This document shows positions 32,673-41,983 of a DNA stretch of 64,000 nucleotides, in pieces. A program made the translations under genes and the position numbers. The notes beneath the pieces were generated by a model that worked only from the letters and a program-made list of their open reading frames with translations, searched no databases and was not told the DNA's origin. Each line of letters opens with the position of its first letter. Position 1 is the first letter of the stretch. The DNA comes from Bacillota bacterium (GTDB lineage: Bacteria > Bacillota_I > Bacilli_A > RF39 > UBA660): assembly GCA_023460995.1 (NCBI GenBank), contig JAEWOE010000006.1:895399-959398 (forward strand). The letters are read 5' to 3'.

Positions 32673-33470
32673 ATGTATAGAATTGGAGAATTTTCAGTTC
32701 TTTCTAAAACGACAATAAAAACTTTAAGATATTATGAAAAAGAGGGGTTATTAATACCATCATATACTGATAATACTAATGGATATAGATTTTATGAAAC
32801 TGCGCAGTTATTAGATCTAAGTAAAATTATATCATTAAGACAAATAGGAATGACAATTGATAATATTAAAGAGATTTTTGATGGTGGAAATATCGATAAA
32901 ATACTGAATTTACGTAAGGAAGAATTAAAATCAGAGATATCTATTTGTGAAGATCAACTTTCTAGAATAAATTATTTATTGGAGGGAAAAGAAATGAAAT
33001 ATGAAGCTGTGATTAATGAATTGCCAAACTATATTGTTTATTATAAGGAAGGAATAATTAGTAATTTTACAGAGTTAACAAATTTTATATTAAGTTCTGC
33101 TGAAGAGTGTCGTATACTTAACCCTTATATTAAGTGTATTTCTCCAGATTATTGTTATGTTAATTATCTTGATGGAGAATTTAAAGAAAGTGACATTCAT
33201 GTAGTATATGCGCAGGCCGTAACTGAAATGGGCAAAGAAGGTAATAATATTAAGTTTAAAAAGTTAGAACCAGTCAAAGCTGTTTGCATTTACCATAAGG
33301 GAGACTATAGTAAATTAGGCAGTGCTTATGCTTTTGGAGTAAAATGGGTACAAGAAAATAATTATGAAATAATAGATAATATTAGAGAAAGATATATAGA
33401 TGGTATGTGGAATAAAGATAATTCAGAAGACTGGCTTACTGAAATTCAAATACCCATTAGAAAAAAATAA
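32673..33470 (+). CDS. MerR family regulator with GyrI-like ligand domain
   Basis: The protein has 265 residues. The N-terminal winged helix is MYRIGEFSVLSKTTIKTLRYYEKEGLL with NGYRFYE. A dimerisation helix follows (about 75-110). The C-terminal part (about 115-265) is a GyrI/BmrR-type ligand-binding domain (VKAVCIYHKGDYSKLGSAYA, WLTEIQIPI). Such proteins sense hydrophobic cations or drugs. AGGAGGTG lies six bases before ATG 32673, so I reject the in-frame GTG at 32664. A second MerR of the same build lies at 53321. No obvious target gene is co-transcribed. Confidence 0.9.
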   Translation: MYRIGEFSVLSKTTIKTLRYYEKEGLLIPSYTDNTNGYRFYETAQLLDLSKIISLRQIGMTIDNIKEIFDGGNIDKILNLRKEELKSEISICEDQLSRINYLLEGKEMKYEAVINELPNYIVYYKEGIISNFTELTNFILSSAEECRILNPYIKCISPDYCYVNYLDGEFKESDIHVVYAQAVTEMGKEGNNIKFKKLEPVKAVCIYHKGDYSKLGSAYAFGVKWVQENNYEIIDNIRERYIDGMWNKDNSEDWLTEIQIPIRKK

Positions 33471-33496
33471 AAAGTAGATATAATCTACTTTTTTCT
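33471..33496. terminator. Bidirectional terminator between merR and glmS
   Basis: AAAGTAGAT pairs with ATCTACTTT (9 bp, 3-base loop), with T-runs on both strands. It serves the convergent genes. Confidence 0.8.
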
Positions 33497-33499
33497 GTT

Positions 33500-35311
33500 T
33501 TATTCAACCGTAACGGATTTGGCTAAATTTTTAGGCTTATCTATATCACATTTACGATATTTTGCTATCTCATATGAAATTAATTGTAATGGAACTACTG
33601 TTAATACCGCTTGAACTAACTTACTTGTTTTTGGAATAATTACTTTCTGATCGTAAAAATTATCATTAACATCTAAGTCTTCAGTTACAATTAATGTAAC
33701 ATTTGCTCCACGAGATTTACATTCCTTTATATTACTAATTGTCTTATCCGCTATTTTAGCCTCAGTTACTATAGCAATAACAGGTGTACCTTTATCAATT
33801 AGTGAAATTGTTCCATGCTTTAATTCACCAGCTGGATAACTTTGAGAATTTATGTAAGATATTTCTTTAAGTTTTAAAGAACCCTCCATAGCAAGAGCAT
33901 AGTCAATATTTCTTCCTATAAAGAATATATCATTATGCTTATATAGTTTTTTTGCTATTTCTTTATACTCATCATGTTCATTTAATGTAGATTGAATGTT
34001 AGTAGGTAGTTTTCTGATGCAAGAGATAATATCATTTGCTTCTTCATCACTAATACTACCATTATTTATAGCAATATTCATCGCTATAAGAGCTAATATA
34101 GTAATTTGAGAACTATATGCTTTTGTTGTAGCAACAGCTATTTCAGCCCCAGCTTTAGTATATAAAACCATATCAGCATTTCTAGAAATAGTACTTCCTA
34201 CAACGTTTATAATACCAAGAGTATCAGCCCCAGCTTCTTTAGCTATTTTTAAAGCTGCTAAACTATCAGCTGTTTCTCCTGATTGCGAAACAACAATTAC
34301 TAAAGTGTCTTTATCTAAAAATAATTTTTTATAGCGATATTCGCTTGCCACTTCAACATTAGTAGGGATATTAGCAAACTCCTCTATAACACTTTTTCCA
34401 ACCATTCCAGCGTGCATTGCACTACCACAAGCAACTATATCAATTCTTTTATATTTACTAAAGTCTGGCATATTTTCTTTTAAACTACTGATTCCATTTT
34501 CAATATATGGTAGGGCAGTAGCTTTGATTATTTCAGGCTCTTCAAATATTTCTTTAAGCATGTAATGGTCATAACCATTCTTATCTATAACATTACTACT
34601 TCCTTCAAAAGTTTTAACATCTTTTTTTACAATATCAGCATTTCTATCATATACAATAACTCTTTCATTACTCATTTTAGCAAATTCACCATCATCAAGA
34701 ATGATATATTTATTAGTATATTTAAGTATTGCTGGTACGTCACTAGCTATATAATTTTCTTCATTACCAAGCGCTATAATAAGTGGACTATCTTTTTTTA
34801 CTGCATATAAATGATGAAGATGATCATCACAAATTATCCCAAGAGCATAAGCACCGATTGCTCTTTCTTTAAATATGGCAATGGTTTGTTCCATACTATT
34901 TGTTTCTTGATAGATATGATCAAGTAAAGCACAAGCTACTTCAGTATCAGTACTAGACTTAAATACATAACCGTTTTCTATTAATTCTTTTTTTAAATCA
35001 ACATAATTTTCAATAATACCATTATGTACTATTGAGATTTTTCCTACTTTATGAGGATGACTATTTACATAGTTAGGTTCACCATGAGTTGCCCATCTAG
35101 TATGACCTATACCTAAATTTGCTTCCGTTTTCATATTTAATTTGTTTTTTAAATTAGCAATTTTACCTTTTTCTTTTTCAATTTCCAATTTATCATTTTT
35201 AACAAAGGCTATTCCTGCAGAATCATAACCTCTATATTCTAGTCTTTCAAGACCATCTATAATAACTTGTAGGCATCTTTTATCTCCTACATAACCAATA
35301 ATACCACACAT
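33500..35311 (-). CDS. glmS: Glucosamine-6-phosphate synthase (glutamine-hydrolysing)
   Basis: GlmS converts fructose-6-phosphate and glutamine to glucosamine-6-phosphate, the entry to peptidoglycan precursors. The 603-residue protein begins MCGIIGYVG with the N-terminal Cys nucleophile. The glutaminase domain has GHTRWATHGEPN and HNGIIENY. The two SIS domains show CGSAMHAG, SQSGETADSLAAL and EGSLKLKEISYI, and the end is KPKNLAKSVTVE. Length is normal. The GAGGAAG ribosome site lies before the start, and a glmS ribozyme precedes the gene (35390-35500), so expression is turned down by its own product. Confidence 0.98.
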   Translation of the reverse strand: MCGIIGYVGDKRCLQVIIDGLERLEYRGYDSAGIAFVKNDKLEIEKEKGKIANLKNKLNMKTEANLGIGHTRWATHGEPNYVNSHPHKVGKISIVHNGIIENYVDLKKELIENGYVFKSSTDTEVACALLDHIYQETNSMEQTIAIFKERAIGAYALGIICDDHLHHLYAVKKDSPLIIALGNEENYIASDVPAILKYTNKYIILDDGEFAKMSNERVIVYDRNADIVKKDVKTFEGSSNVIDKNGYDHYMLKEIFEEPEIIKATALPYIENGISSLKENMPDFSKYKRIDIVACGSAMHAGMVGKSVIEEFANIPTNVEVASEYRYKKLFLDKDTLVIVVSQSGETADSLAALKIAKEAGADTLGIINVVGSTISRNADMVLYTKAGAEIAVATTKAYSSQITILALIAMNIAINNGSISDEEANDIISCIRKLPTNIQSTLNEHDEYKEIAKKLYKHNDIFFIGRNIDYALAMEGSLKLKEISYINSQSYPAGELKHGTISLIDKGTPVIAIVTEAKIADKTISNIKECKSRGANVTLIVTEDLDVNDNFYDQKVIIPKTSKLVQAVLTVVPLQLISYEIAKYRKCDIDKPKNLAKSVTVE

Positions 35312-35389
35312 TTTTACTTCCTCCTGTGCATTTTAATGCATAATAAAAATATATGTGCGATATATTTTTTGTCGTAATATTGATTTTAC

Positions 35390-35500
35390 TATTTGTAATA
35401 TATCTATCGAATACACTTCCGTGATAGCATCCGCTGATTATCTTATAAAATAAGTTCGATAACTATCATCCTCGTCAACCCGAAGGTCCATGCGCTAATT
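35390..35500 (-). ncRNA. glmS ribozyme / riboswitch
   Basis: Read on the minus strand, the core elements are in order: cleavage site A|GCGC (between 35496 and 35495), TTGACGAGGATGATAG, TTATCGA and CAGCGGATGC with ATCACGG. These match the conserved P1-P2.2-P2.1 core of the Bacillus glmS ribozyme. Glucosamine-6-phosphate acts as cofactor for self-cleavage, after which RNase J degrades the mRNA. The lower boundary (toward 35390) is approximate. Confidence 0.9.
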
Positions 35501-35547
35501 AAAATGTCTCTGTTACTATCCTCCTATGAACATCATAACTTTATTAC

Positions 35548-35577
35548 ATTATATTCGAAAAGAAACTATTTTGTCAA
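35548..35577 (-). promoter_or_regulatory. Promoter of the glmS transcript
   Basis: On the minus strand TTGACA (complement of 35572-35577), an 18-base spacer and TATAAT (complement of 35548-35553). It lies about 45 bases upstream of the ribozyme cleavage site. Confidence 0.8.
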
Positions 35578-35644
35578 TAAAACATGTCTAACTTTATTAG
35601 GCATGGCGCTTCTAAATAACTAAATAGCTTTGCAAAATAAAGTA

Positions 35645-35689
35645 ATCTTACTTATTTGTAAGATATAAAATATTTTTTTATAGTATAAT
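35645..35689 (+). promoter_or_regulatory. Inverted repeat and promoter upstream of the two-component operon
   Basis: ATCTTAC (35645-35651) and GTAAGAT (35658-35664) form a perfect dyad with a 6-base centre. TATAAT at 35684-35689 follows with a poor -35, so the dyad is placed where an activator or repressor would sit. Confidence 0.45.
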
Positions 35690-35708
35690 ATATGAAGAGG
35701 TGACTTGG

Positions 35709-36398
35709 ATGAAAAAAATACTTATTGTAGAAGATGACGAAACAATTAAAATAGGTTTAAAGTACTATTTAGAACAGGAATCTTTTGATGTACTTTTAGC
35801 GAGTAATGGTGAAGAAGCAATTACCAAAATTAAGAATAATCTTGATATTGAAATAATTCTTTTGGATATAAATTTACCTGATGTGAATGGTTTTGATTTA
35901 TTTAAAGATATAAAAAAAATAAAAGATTTTCCAATTATCTTTTTAACTGCAAATGATTTAGAAGTATCTATAGTTATGGGTATAGATATGGGAGCAGATG
36001 ATTATATTACAAAGCCCTTTAGAGCTAGAGAGCTAATCTCAAGAATTAATAGTGTTCTTAGAAGGACAAACAGTACAGATAATTCAAGTATAATAAGATT
36101 AGGTAACATATCTATTGATATGAAGCAAGCTAAAGTATTTAAAAATAATATAGATGTTATGCTTACAGCTTTAGAATATAAAATTCTACTAGCTTTAGCC
36201 CTTAATCCAAACACTGTATTTACTCGAGAAAAAATACTAGCTGATATATGGGATGTTAACGAAGAATATGTTAACGATAATACTCTTACTGTTTATATAA
36301 AAAGAATAAGAGAAAAGATTGAGGAAGACCCATCTAATCCTAAAATAATAGTTACAGTTCGTGGTATTGGCTATAAAATAGGTGAGATAGATGTTTAA
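35709..36398 (+). CDS. OmpR/PhoB-type response regulator
   Basis: The protein has 229 residues. The receiver domain opens KKILIVEDDE, with phospho-acceptor Asp53 in IILLDINLPD and Lys in DDYITKPF. The winged helix (about 125-225) has ALEYKILLALALNPNTVFTR and VRGIGYKIGEI. It binds DNA as tandem dimers and probably controls the ABC transporter at 37724, upstream of which an 11-bp-spaced direct repeat occurs. ATG 35709 is preferred: AGAGGTGA lies five bases upstream, whereas the in-frame GTG at 35700 is inside it. It overlaps the kinase gene by eight bases. Confidence 0.95.
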   Translation: MKKILIVEDDETIKIGLKYYLEQESFDVLLASNGEEAITKIKNNLDIEIILLDINLPDVNGFDLFKDIKKIKDFPIIFLTANDLEVSIVMGIDMGADDYITKPFRARELISRINSVLRRTNSTDNSSIIRLGNISIDMKQAKVFKNNIDVMLTALEYKILLALALNPNTVFTREKILADIWDVNEEYVNDNTLTVYIKRIREKIEEDPSNPKIIVTVRGIGYKIGEIDV

Positions 36399-37617
36399 AA
36401 ATAGTGAAGTTACAAAAGTTATTACAATAGAAGTTATTATAGGGATACTTGGAGTTATTATTATGTATGCTATAAGTAACCATATGTACATTAATTATAA
36501 AAAGGAACTTATAAAAAATAATGCTTATATAGTAAATAGAATTATAGAAAAAAATCCTGAGTTAGAAGATCAAGTAATAAGTAGTTTAACAAATCAAAAT
36601 ATAACCTATTCTGAAAGTGTTGCTCTACTTAAAAAATATGGACTACATGATTTAGAAAATATTGATTATATAAACATGAATGAAATTTTAAGAGATAAAA
36701 CAATAACTATTAATTTATGTTATGTACTTGGAATAATAGTGATTATGTTTACAATTTTTAGCTTATTTATTAAAAGGACATATAAGAAAATAAACGATTT
36801 ATCTAAATATACAAATAACATTCTTAATAATAAATATAATATGGATATTAGAGAGTATGAAGAAGGAGATATAAGTAATTTAAAGAATGATTTATATAAA
36901 ATGACAGTTAAACTTAAAGAACAAAGTGAAATTTCTTTAAAGGATAAAAAGTATCTTGAAGATACATTGTCGGATATATCTCATCAAATTAAGACTCCAC
37001 TTACTAGTATGTATGTCATAAATGAATTGTTATATGATAATACAGTTGACAAGGATACTAAAAAAGAACTTTTAACTAAAAATAAAAATCAGTTAGGAAG
37101 AATTGAATGGTTAGTATCAAGTTTGCTTAAAATGTCTCGTCTAGATAGTGGTAGTGAGGTTTTAAGAAGACAAAGTATTGAGCTTAATAAAATTATAGAT
37201 AAAGCAGTTGAACCTCTTAAAATACCATTAGAACTTAAAAATATAAACTTAGTTATTATTTGTGATGCTAAAATTAAAGCCAAATTAGATTTTAATTGGA
37301 CAGCAGAAGCTTTAATAAATATAATTAAGAATGCTTATGAACATACACCAGAAAATGGACAAGTTACTATTAAATGTACAGAGAACCCAATTTACGTAGG
37401 AATTAATATAACAGATACAGGAATAGGTATAAGTAGTACTGATAAGCCTCATATATTTGAAAGATTCTATAAAGGTAAAGGTAATAAAGAAAGTATAGGT
37501 ATAGGTCTTAATATGGCTAAAAAGATTATTGATATGCAAGCTGGAGATATTACAGTTAAATCAGAGGAAAATAAAGGAACGACATTTGAAATTAAATTTT
37601 ATAAAAATGTGATATAA
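36391..37617 (+). CDS. Sensor histidine kinase
   Basis: The protein has 408 residues. Membrane helices at about 8-28 and 106-127 flank an extracellular loop of about 75 residues. A HAMP-like linker is followed by the HisKA box with His198 in LSDISHQIKTPLTSMY. The ATPase domain shows IIKNAYEHTPENG (N box), ITDTGIGIS (G1) and GIGLNMAKKII (G2). The small sensor loop places it between intramembrane-sensing and classical kinases. Partner: the regulator just upstream. Kinases of this layout beside a MacB-type transporter often respond to antimicrobial peptides; that role is inference. Confidence 0.95.
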   Translation: MFKNSEVTKVITIEVIIGILGVIIMYAISNHMYINYKKELIKNNAYIVNRIIEKNPELEDQVISSLTNQNITYSESVALLKKYGLHDLENIDYINMNEILRDKTITINLCYVLGIIVIMFTIFSLFIKRTYKKINDLSKYTNNILNNKYNMDIREYEEGDISNLKNDLYKMTVKLKEQSEISLKDKKYLEDTLSDISHQIKTPLTSMYVINELLYDNTVDKDTKKELLTKNKNQLGRIEWLVSSLLKMSRLDSGSEVLRRQSIELNKIIDKAVEPLKIPLELKNINLVIICDAKIKAKLDFNWTAEALINIIKNAYEHTPENGQVTIKCTENPIYVGINITDTGIGISSTDKPHIFERFYKGKGNKESIGIGLNMAKKIIDMQAGDITVKSEENKGTTFEIKFYKNVI

Positions 37618-37619
37618 TG

Positions 37620-37646
37620 ACACTAGGAAAACTAGTGTTTTTCTTT
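37620..37646 (+). terminator. Terminator after the kinase gene
   Basis: ACACTAG/CTAGTGT (7 bp, 5-base loop) is followed by TTTTCTTTT. It separates the two-component genes from the transporter genes. Confidence 0.8.
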
Positions 37647-37668
37647 TGTGACTTAATTGTAAGTATTT

Positions 37669-37702
37669 TAGTCATCTTATAGTCATTTAGTGATTATATA
37701 AT
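37669..37702 (+). promoter_or_regulatory. Direct repeat and promoter of the ABC transporter operon
   Basis: TAGTCAT occurs at 37669 and again at 37680, exactly 11 bases apart (one helical turn), overlapping the -35 position of a TATAAT at 37697-37702. This is the usual layout for an OmpR-type activator; the regulator at 35709 is the obvious candidate. Confidence 0.5.
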
Positions 37703-37723
37703 GATATTGTTAGGAGGAAGAAT

Positions 37724-38404
37724 ATGGAAATTTTAAGAGTAGAAGATTTAAAAAAGACATATGGAAAAGGAGAAACCTTAGTAAAAGCTTTAGATGGTAT
37801 AAACTTTAAAGTTGAAAAAGGCGAATTTGTTGCTATTGTAGGAGCAAGCGGGTCTGGAAAAAGTACATTATTACATTTACTTGGTGGAGTAGATAGACCA
37901 ACAAGTGGGAAAATTATTATTGATGGTGAGGATGTTTATAGTTTAAATGAAACTAACTTAGCTATATTTCGTCGTCGTCAAGTAGGACTTATTTATCAGT
38001 TTTATAATTTAATACCAATTCTTAATGTTACTGAGAATGTAACTTTACCTATTTTATTAGATGGTAAAACACCTGATGAAGAGTATTTAAAAGAACTAAT
38101 TGATACATTAGGACTTGAAAATAGAGTAAAACATTTACCAAATGAGTTATCAGGAGGTCAACAACAAAGAGTATCTATTGGACGTGCTTTAATGAATAGA
38201 CCAGCTTTATTACTTGCTGATGAACCAACAGGTAATTTGGATAGTAAATCAAGTAAAGATATTATTGAATTACTTAAATTATCTAACCAAAAATATAAAC
38301 AAACAATTATTATGATTACTCATGATCATAATTTAGCGTTAAATGCTGACCGTATTATTACTATTGATGATGGTAAAATTATAAGTGATGAAAAGGTAAG
38401 ATAA
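37724..38404 (+). CDS. ABC transporter ATPase, MacB/LolD type
   Basis: The protein has 226 residues. Walker A is GASGSGKST, the Q-loop YQFYNLIP, the signature LSGGQQQRVSIGRAL, Walker B LLLADEPTGNLD and the H-loop ITHD. RRRQVGLIYQFYNL is typical of the MacB/BceA/FtsE branch. These ATPases pair with FtsX-like permeases and act by mechanotransmission, exporting or removing peptides from the envelope. The permease gene follows one base after the stop. AGGAGG lies upstream. Confidence 0.97.
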   Translation: MEILRVEDLKKTYGKGETLVKALDGINFKVEKGEFVAIVGASGSGKSTLLHLLGGVDRPTSGKIIIDGEDVYSLNETNLAIFRRRQVGLIYQFYNLIPILNVTENVTLPILLDGKTPDEEYLKELIDTLGLENRVKHLPNELSGGQQQRVSIGRALMNRPALLLADEPTGNLDSKSSKDIIELLKLSNQKYKQTIIMITHDHNLALNADRIITIDDGKIISDEKVR

Positions 38405-38405
38405 C

Positions 38406-41039
38406 ATGAATATTCTAAACAAACTTACAATTAAGCATTTAACAATGAATAAAAAAAGAACAATAGTTTCAATTATTGGTATTGTTCTTTCAACTGCTTT
38501 AATGGTTGGTATAGGACTACTTCTATCAACTTTTAGAGAATTAATGATTGATGACATAGTTCAGTATAAAGGAGATTATCATGCTGCTATTGTAAATGTT
38601 GATACTAGCAAAGTAAGTACCATTGATAATAATAGCAATGTAGATAATCTATATTATAAACAGTATATGGGTTATTCTAAAATAGATAATGAAGAAGCCG
38701 AATATATGTATAAGCCATACTATGAATTATATGGTGCTTCGGATAGTTATTTTGATAATTTAGAGTTATTAAGTGGAAGACTTCCAAATAGCTCTGATGA
38801 AATAGTTATTTCTAAACACATAGATACTTATGGTGGTATTAAACTTAATGTTGGTGATACTATTACTTTAAACTTAGGGGATAGATATCTAAATGGTGAA
38901 AAATTATCTGGTGGCGAGTACAAAGAAGGAGAAACATTGGAGCCAACTAAAACTAAAACATATAAAATAGTGGGGGTTGTAGCTAGAGATGTTTTAGAGG
39001 ATTACTCATCACCTGGATATAGTGTTTTTACAAAATTAGATAGTACTTGTGATAATGGATTAACTGTTTTCTTAAAGTATAATAAACCAGCTGATTCGTA
39101 TAAAATATCTGCTTCTATCGCATCATCACTTGGCTTTAAATCAATAGATGCAGACGGAGAAGAGTATGAAGAAATTAGTTATAATGATAGTTTACTTTCT
39201 ATGTATGGTGCTTCTAAATATGACAATATGATGGGTGGCATGATAGGAATGTTATCTATTATGTTAGGACTTGTTTCTATTGCTTGTATTATAGTTATTT
39301 ATAATTCATTTGCGATTTCTGTAATGGAAAGAAAGAAACAATTTGGATTATTCTCAAGTATTGGTGCTACTAAAAAACAAATAAGAAAAACAGTATTATT
39401 TGAAGCTATAGTAGTAAGTATAATTGGTATACCTCTGGGTATATTAAGCGCTTACTTAGGAATAGGTATAGTAGTTCTTATAATGAATAATTTATTAGGC
39501 GAAATGCTAAATGGAATTAATATACATTTATCAACTTATCCTATGTTTGTACTTGTACCAATCTTATTTATGATTATAACAATCTTTGTAAGTGCCTTCT
39601 TACCTGCTAAAAAAGCTAGTAAAATATCACCAATTGAAGCTATAAGGCTTAATGATGATATCAAAATTAAAGGTAAAAAGGTCAAATCTCCAAAATGGGT
39701 AAAAAAATTATTTGGAATTGAAGGTACTATAGCTCATAAAAATATGAAACGTAATAAGAAAAAATATCGTATTACAGTTGCTTCATTATTTATAAGTATT
39801 GTATTATTTATATCATTCTCAGGTTATTTAACTTATACTTTAGCGGGCACATCTAGTTATTTAAGTGTTCCAGAGTTTGATATTGAGGTAGAATATTCTG
39901 ATAGTGTTAATAGTGATATAATTGAAAATATTAAGAAAAATGAAGATGTTAAAGAAAGCATTACTTTTAAAATGCAATATTTATATACTACAACGGATTT
40001 AAAACCAATGTATACTGATAAATATAGTCAGTTTTTAACTGATAAAAGTATTGAAGTTTCTAATAGTGTAGTTGTTATTGTTCTTGAAGATGATGCATAT
40101 ACTGCATATTTAAAGAGTATTGGTGAAAAAGAAGCAAAACCTATTATATATAATAAATATAGTGGCATTGTCTATGGCGAAAATAGTCGTAAGGGATATA
40201 CATATGATAGATTTGATGAAAGTAAAGTAGGTAATATAAATATATCTAATGAGATATATCCTGAAACAACTGGACAAAATTCTAAATATAAAACTATCAC
40301 TTATGAAACAGCTGAATATAATACCGAAGATCAAAAGCCAACATATGAGACTATTGATACACTAAGTGATTATTATTTAACTAATACAAGCTTCTTAAGT
40401 CTTGAAATGTTAGAAGCAAGTACTAATCCAATAATAATACTTAATAATAAACTTGCTGAAAAATATAATTTTGCTGATACTAATAATATATTAATTATTA
40501 AGGCTCCAGAATATAAACACATAGATAAAGTTATTAATAGTTATATTGATGATGGTAAAATTAAAGAAACAGATTATTTTAATTATCAAAATATAGCAGA
40601 ACAAATGAGATTAATGAAAAATTTAGTTCTTGTTATGAAGATATTAATTTATGGTTTCATAACTTTGGTTACATTAATAGGTGTTACTAGTGTATTTAAT
40701 ACTATTAATACTAGTATAGCTTTACGTAGAAAAGAATTTGCTGTTCTTCGTAGTATTGGGCTTACTCCAAAGGGCTTTAATAAAACACTTTATTTTGAAA
40801 GTTTATTCTTTGGATTAAAATCTCTTCTATATGCTCTTCCAGTATCATTTGGTATTATATATTTGATGCATTTATCTATGAATAATATAGTTCAAATAGA
40901 ACATATATTAATACCATGGGAAAGTATAATTATAGCGATTATAGGTGTATTTATTGTTATTGGATTATCAATGATATACGCTACTAAACGAATTAAAAGA
41001 GAAAATATACTTGATGCAATAAGAGAAGAAAATATATAA
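38406..41039 (+). CDS. MacB/FtsX-type ABC transporter permease
   Basis: The protein has 877 residues. A first helix (about 18-40) is followed by a large extracellular domain, three FtsX helices (about 275-400), a second helix with another extracellular domain (about 470-700) and three more FtsX helices (ending with AIREENI). SIGATKKQIRKTVLFEAIVV and LRSIGLTPKGFNKTLYFES are the two FtsX motifs. This two-module build is common in Bacillota peptide-resistance or export systems. It forms an operon with the ATPase at 37724. Another permease of the same type, without ATPase, lies at 49489. Confidence 0.93.
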   Translation: MNILNKLTIKHLTMNKKRTIVSIIGIVLSTALMVGIGLLLSTFRELMIDDIVQYKGDYHAAIVNVDTSKVSTIDNNSNVDNLYYKQYMGYSKIDNEEAEYMYKPYYELYGASDSYFDNLELLSGRLPNSSDEIVISKHIDTYGGIKLNVGDTITLNLGDRYLNGEKLSGGEYKEGETLEPTKTKTYKIVGVVARDVLEDYSSPGYSVFTKLDSTCDNGLTVFLKYNKPADSYKISASIASSLGFKSIDADGEEYEEISYNDSLLSMYGASKYDNMMGGMIGMLSIMLGLVSIACIIVIYNSFAISVMERKKQFGLFSSIGATKKQIRKTVLFEAIVVSIIGIPLGILSAYLGIGIVVLIMNNLLGEMLNGINIHLSTYPMFVLVPILFMIITIFVSAFLPAKKASKISPIEAIRLNDDIKIKGKKVKSPKWVKKLFGIEGTIAHKNMKRNKKKYRITVASLFISIVLFISFSGYLTYTLAGTSSYLSVPEFDIEVEYSDSVNSDIIENIKKNEDVKESITFKMQYLYTTTDLKPMYTDKYSQFLTDKSIEVSNSVVVIVLEDDAYTAYLKSIGEKEAKPIIYNKYSGIVYGENSRKGYTYDRFDESKVGNINISNEIYPETTGQNSKYKTITYETAEYNTEDQKPTYETIDTLSDYYLTNTSFLSLEMLEASTNPIIILNNKLAEKYNFADTNNILIIKAPEYKHIDKVINSYIDDGKIKETDYFNYQNIAEQMRLMKNLVLVMKILIYGFITLVTLIGVTSVFNTINTSIALRRKEFAVLRSIGLTPKGFNKTLYFESLFFGLKSLLYALPVSFGIIYLMHLSMNNIVQIEHILIPWESIIIAIIGVFIVIGLSMIYATKRIKRENILDAIREENI

Positions 41040-41046
41040 AAATATA

Positions 41047-41075
41047 AAAAGGAATAGATTTTCTATTCTTTTTTT
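41047..41075 (+). terminator. Terminator of the ABC transporter operon
   Basis: AAAAGGAATAG pairs with CTATTCTTTTT (11 bp with one G-U) around a 5-base loop; more T follow. Confidence 0.8.
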
Positions 41076-41099
41076 GTTATATTATTGTGGGGTGAAGGT

Positions 41100-41900
41100 A
41101 TGGAAAAATTAAATACTGATAGACTTTTTGACAGAGTTTCAAAAAAAGAAGGAAGAGACAATTCAAAATTATATGTAGTTATGAACGATGCTAATTATAT
41201 GACTTATAAAATTGATCTTGATGAAGAAAAACTAAGGTTACTTAAAGAAGACTTAGTTAAAAAGTATTCAGACTATGAAACTATAACAAGAGAAAATGTT
41301 AGAATTGATGGTCCAAGAGGTATTTCTGATCATTTTATTCATGGTAATATTGAAGTTATTGACTCAGTAACAACAAACACTTATTCAACTTCATTTGGAG
41401 ATGGTCCAGTCTTTGGTGGTCCTGTTTATGCTGATGTTGCAGCTGATATAAAAAGACATCCAGCAATTGAAATAGTCATTAGTAGTCTTATACTTGCTAA
41501 GGTAATTGATTTAAATAATTTATACAAATATATATGTAAAATAAAAAGTATTGATGATAATCTAGTTTTAAATAAACCAAAAACAGGTATTATTAAAATT
41601 GAAAATATTGGATTTAATAATTCTATTATTTTATCCAATAAGGAAAAAGAAATTAATGATGAAGAGTTAACTTTAATAATTAATAATATATTTAATTGTT
41701 TTACTATAAAAAGTGTTGAAACTAAAGGTGTAGTAGATGGAGAAATCGCTATAACAACAGCTATTTCATTAGATGAACTTAAAGAGTTGAAAGAAACTAT
41801 TGAAAAAGCAAGAAGAAATAGTTTAATAGCTAATTCAAGTTTTATGTCAGAATTACTTAATCAAAATGATATAGCAAAACAATTAATTCATAAAAAGTAG
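41100..41900 (+). CDS. Unknown soluble protein (266 aa)
   Basis: This cytosolic protein has no signal peptide, helix anchor or recognised motif. The N-terminal part (LYVVMNDANYMTYKIDLDEE) is followed by a Gly-rich turn region (FGDGPVFGGPVYADVAADI) near residue 110. The rest alternates helices and strands (SLILAKVIDLNNLYKYI). ATG 41100 is chosen because GGGGTGAAGG ends two bases upstream; the in-frame GTG at 41085 lies before that site. It has its own terminator. I cannot assign a function. Confidence 0.65.
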   Translation: MEKLNTDRLFDRVSKKEGRDNSKLYVVMNDANYMTYKIDLDEEKLRLLKEDLVKKYSDYETITRENVRIDGPRGISDHFIHGNIEVIDSVTTNTYSTSFGDGPVFGGPVYADVAADIKRHPAIEIVISSLILAKVIDLNNLYKYICKIKSIDDNLVLNKPKTGIIKIENIGFNNSIILSNKEKEINDEELTLIINNIFNCFTIKSVETKGVVDGEIAITTAISLDELKELKETIEKARRNSLIANSSFMSELLNQNDIAKQLIHKK

Positions 41901-41910
41901 TAAAATATTT

Positions 41911-41935
41911 AGAGAGACATTTTGTCTCTCTTTTT
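41911..41935 (+). terminator. Intrinsic terminator
   Basis: AGAGAGAC/GTCTCTCT (8 bp, ATTTT loop) then TTTT. Confidence 0.85.
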
Positions 41936-41983
41936 ATTTTAAAATCAAGTAAACTTTCCATAATAATAGAAGAAGGTGCGAAA

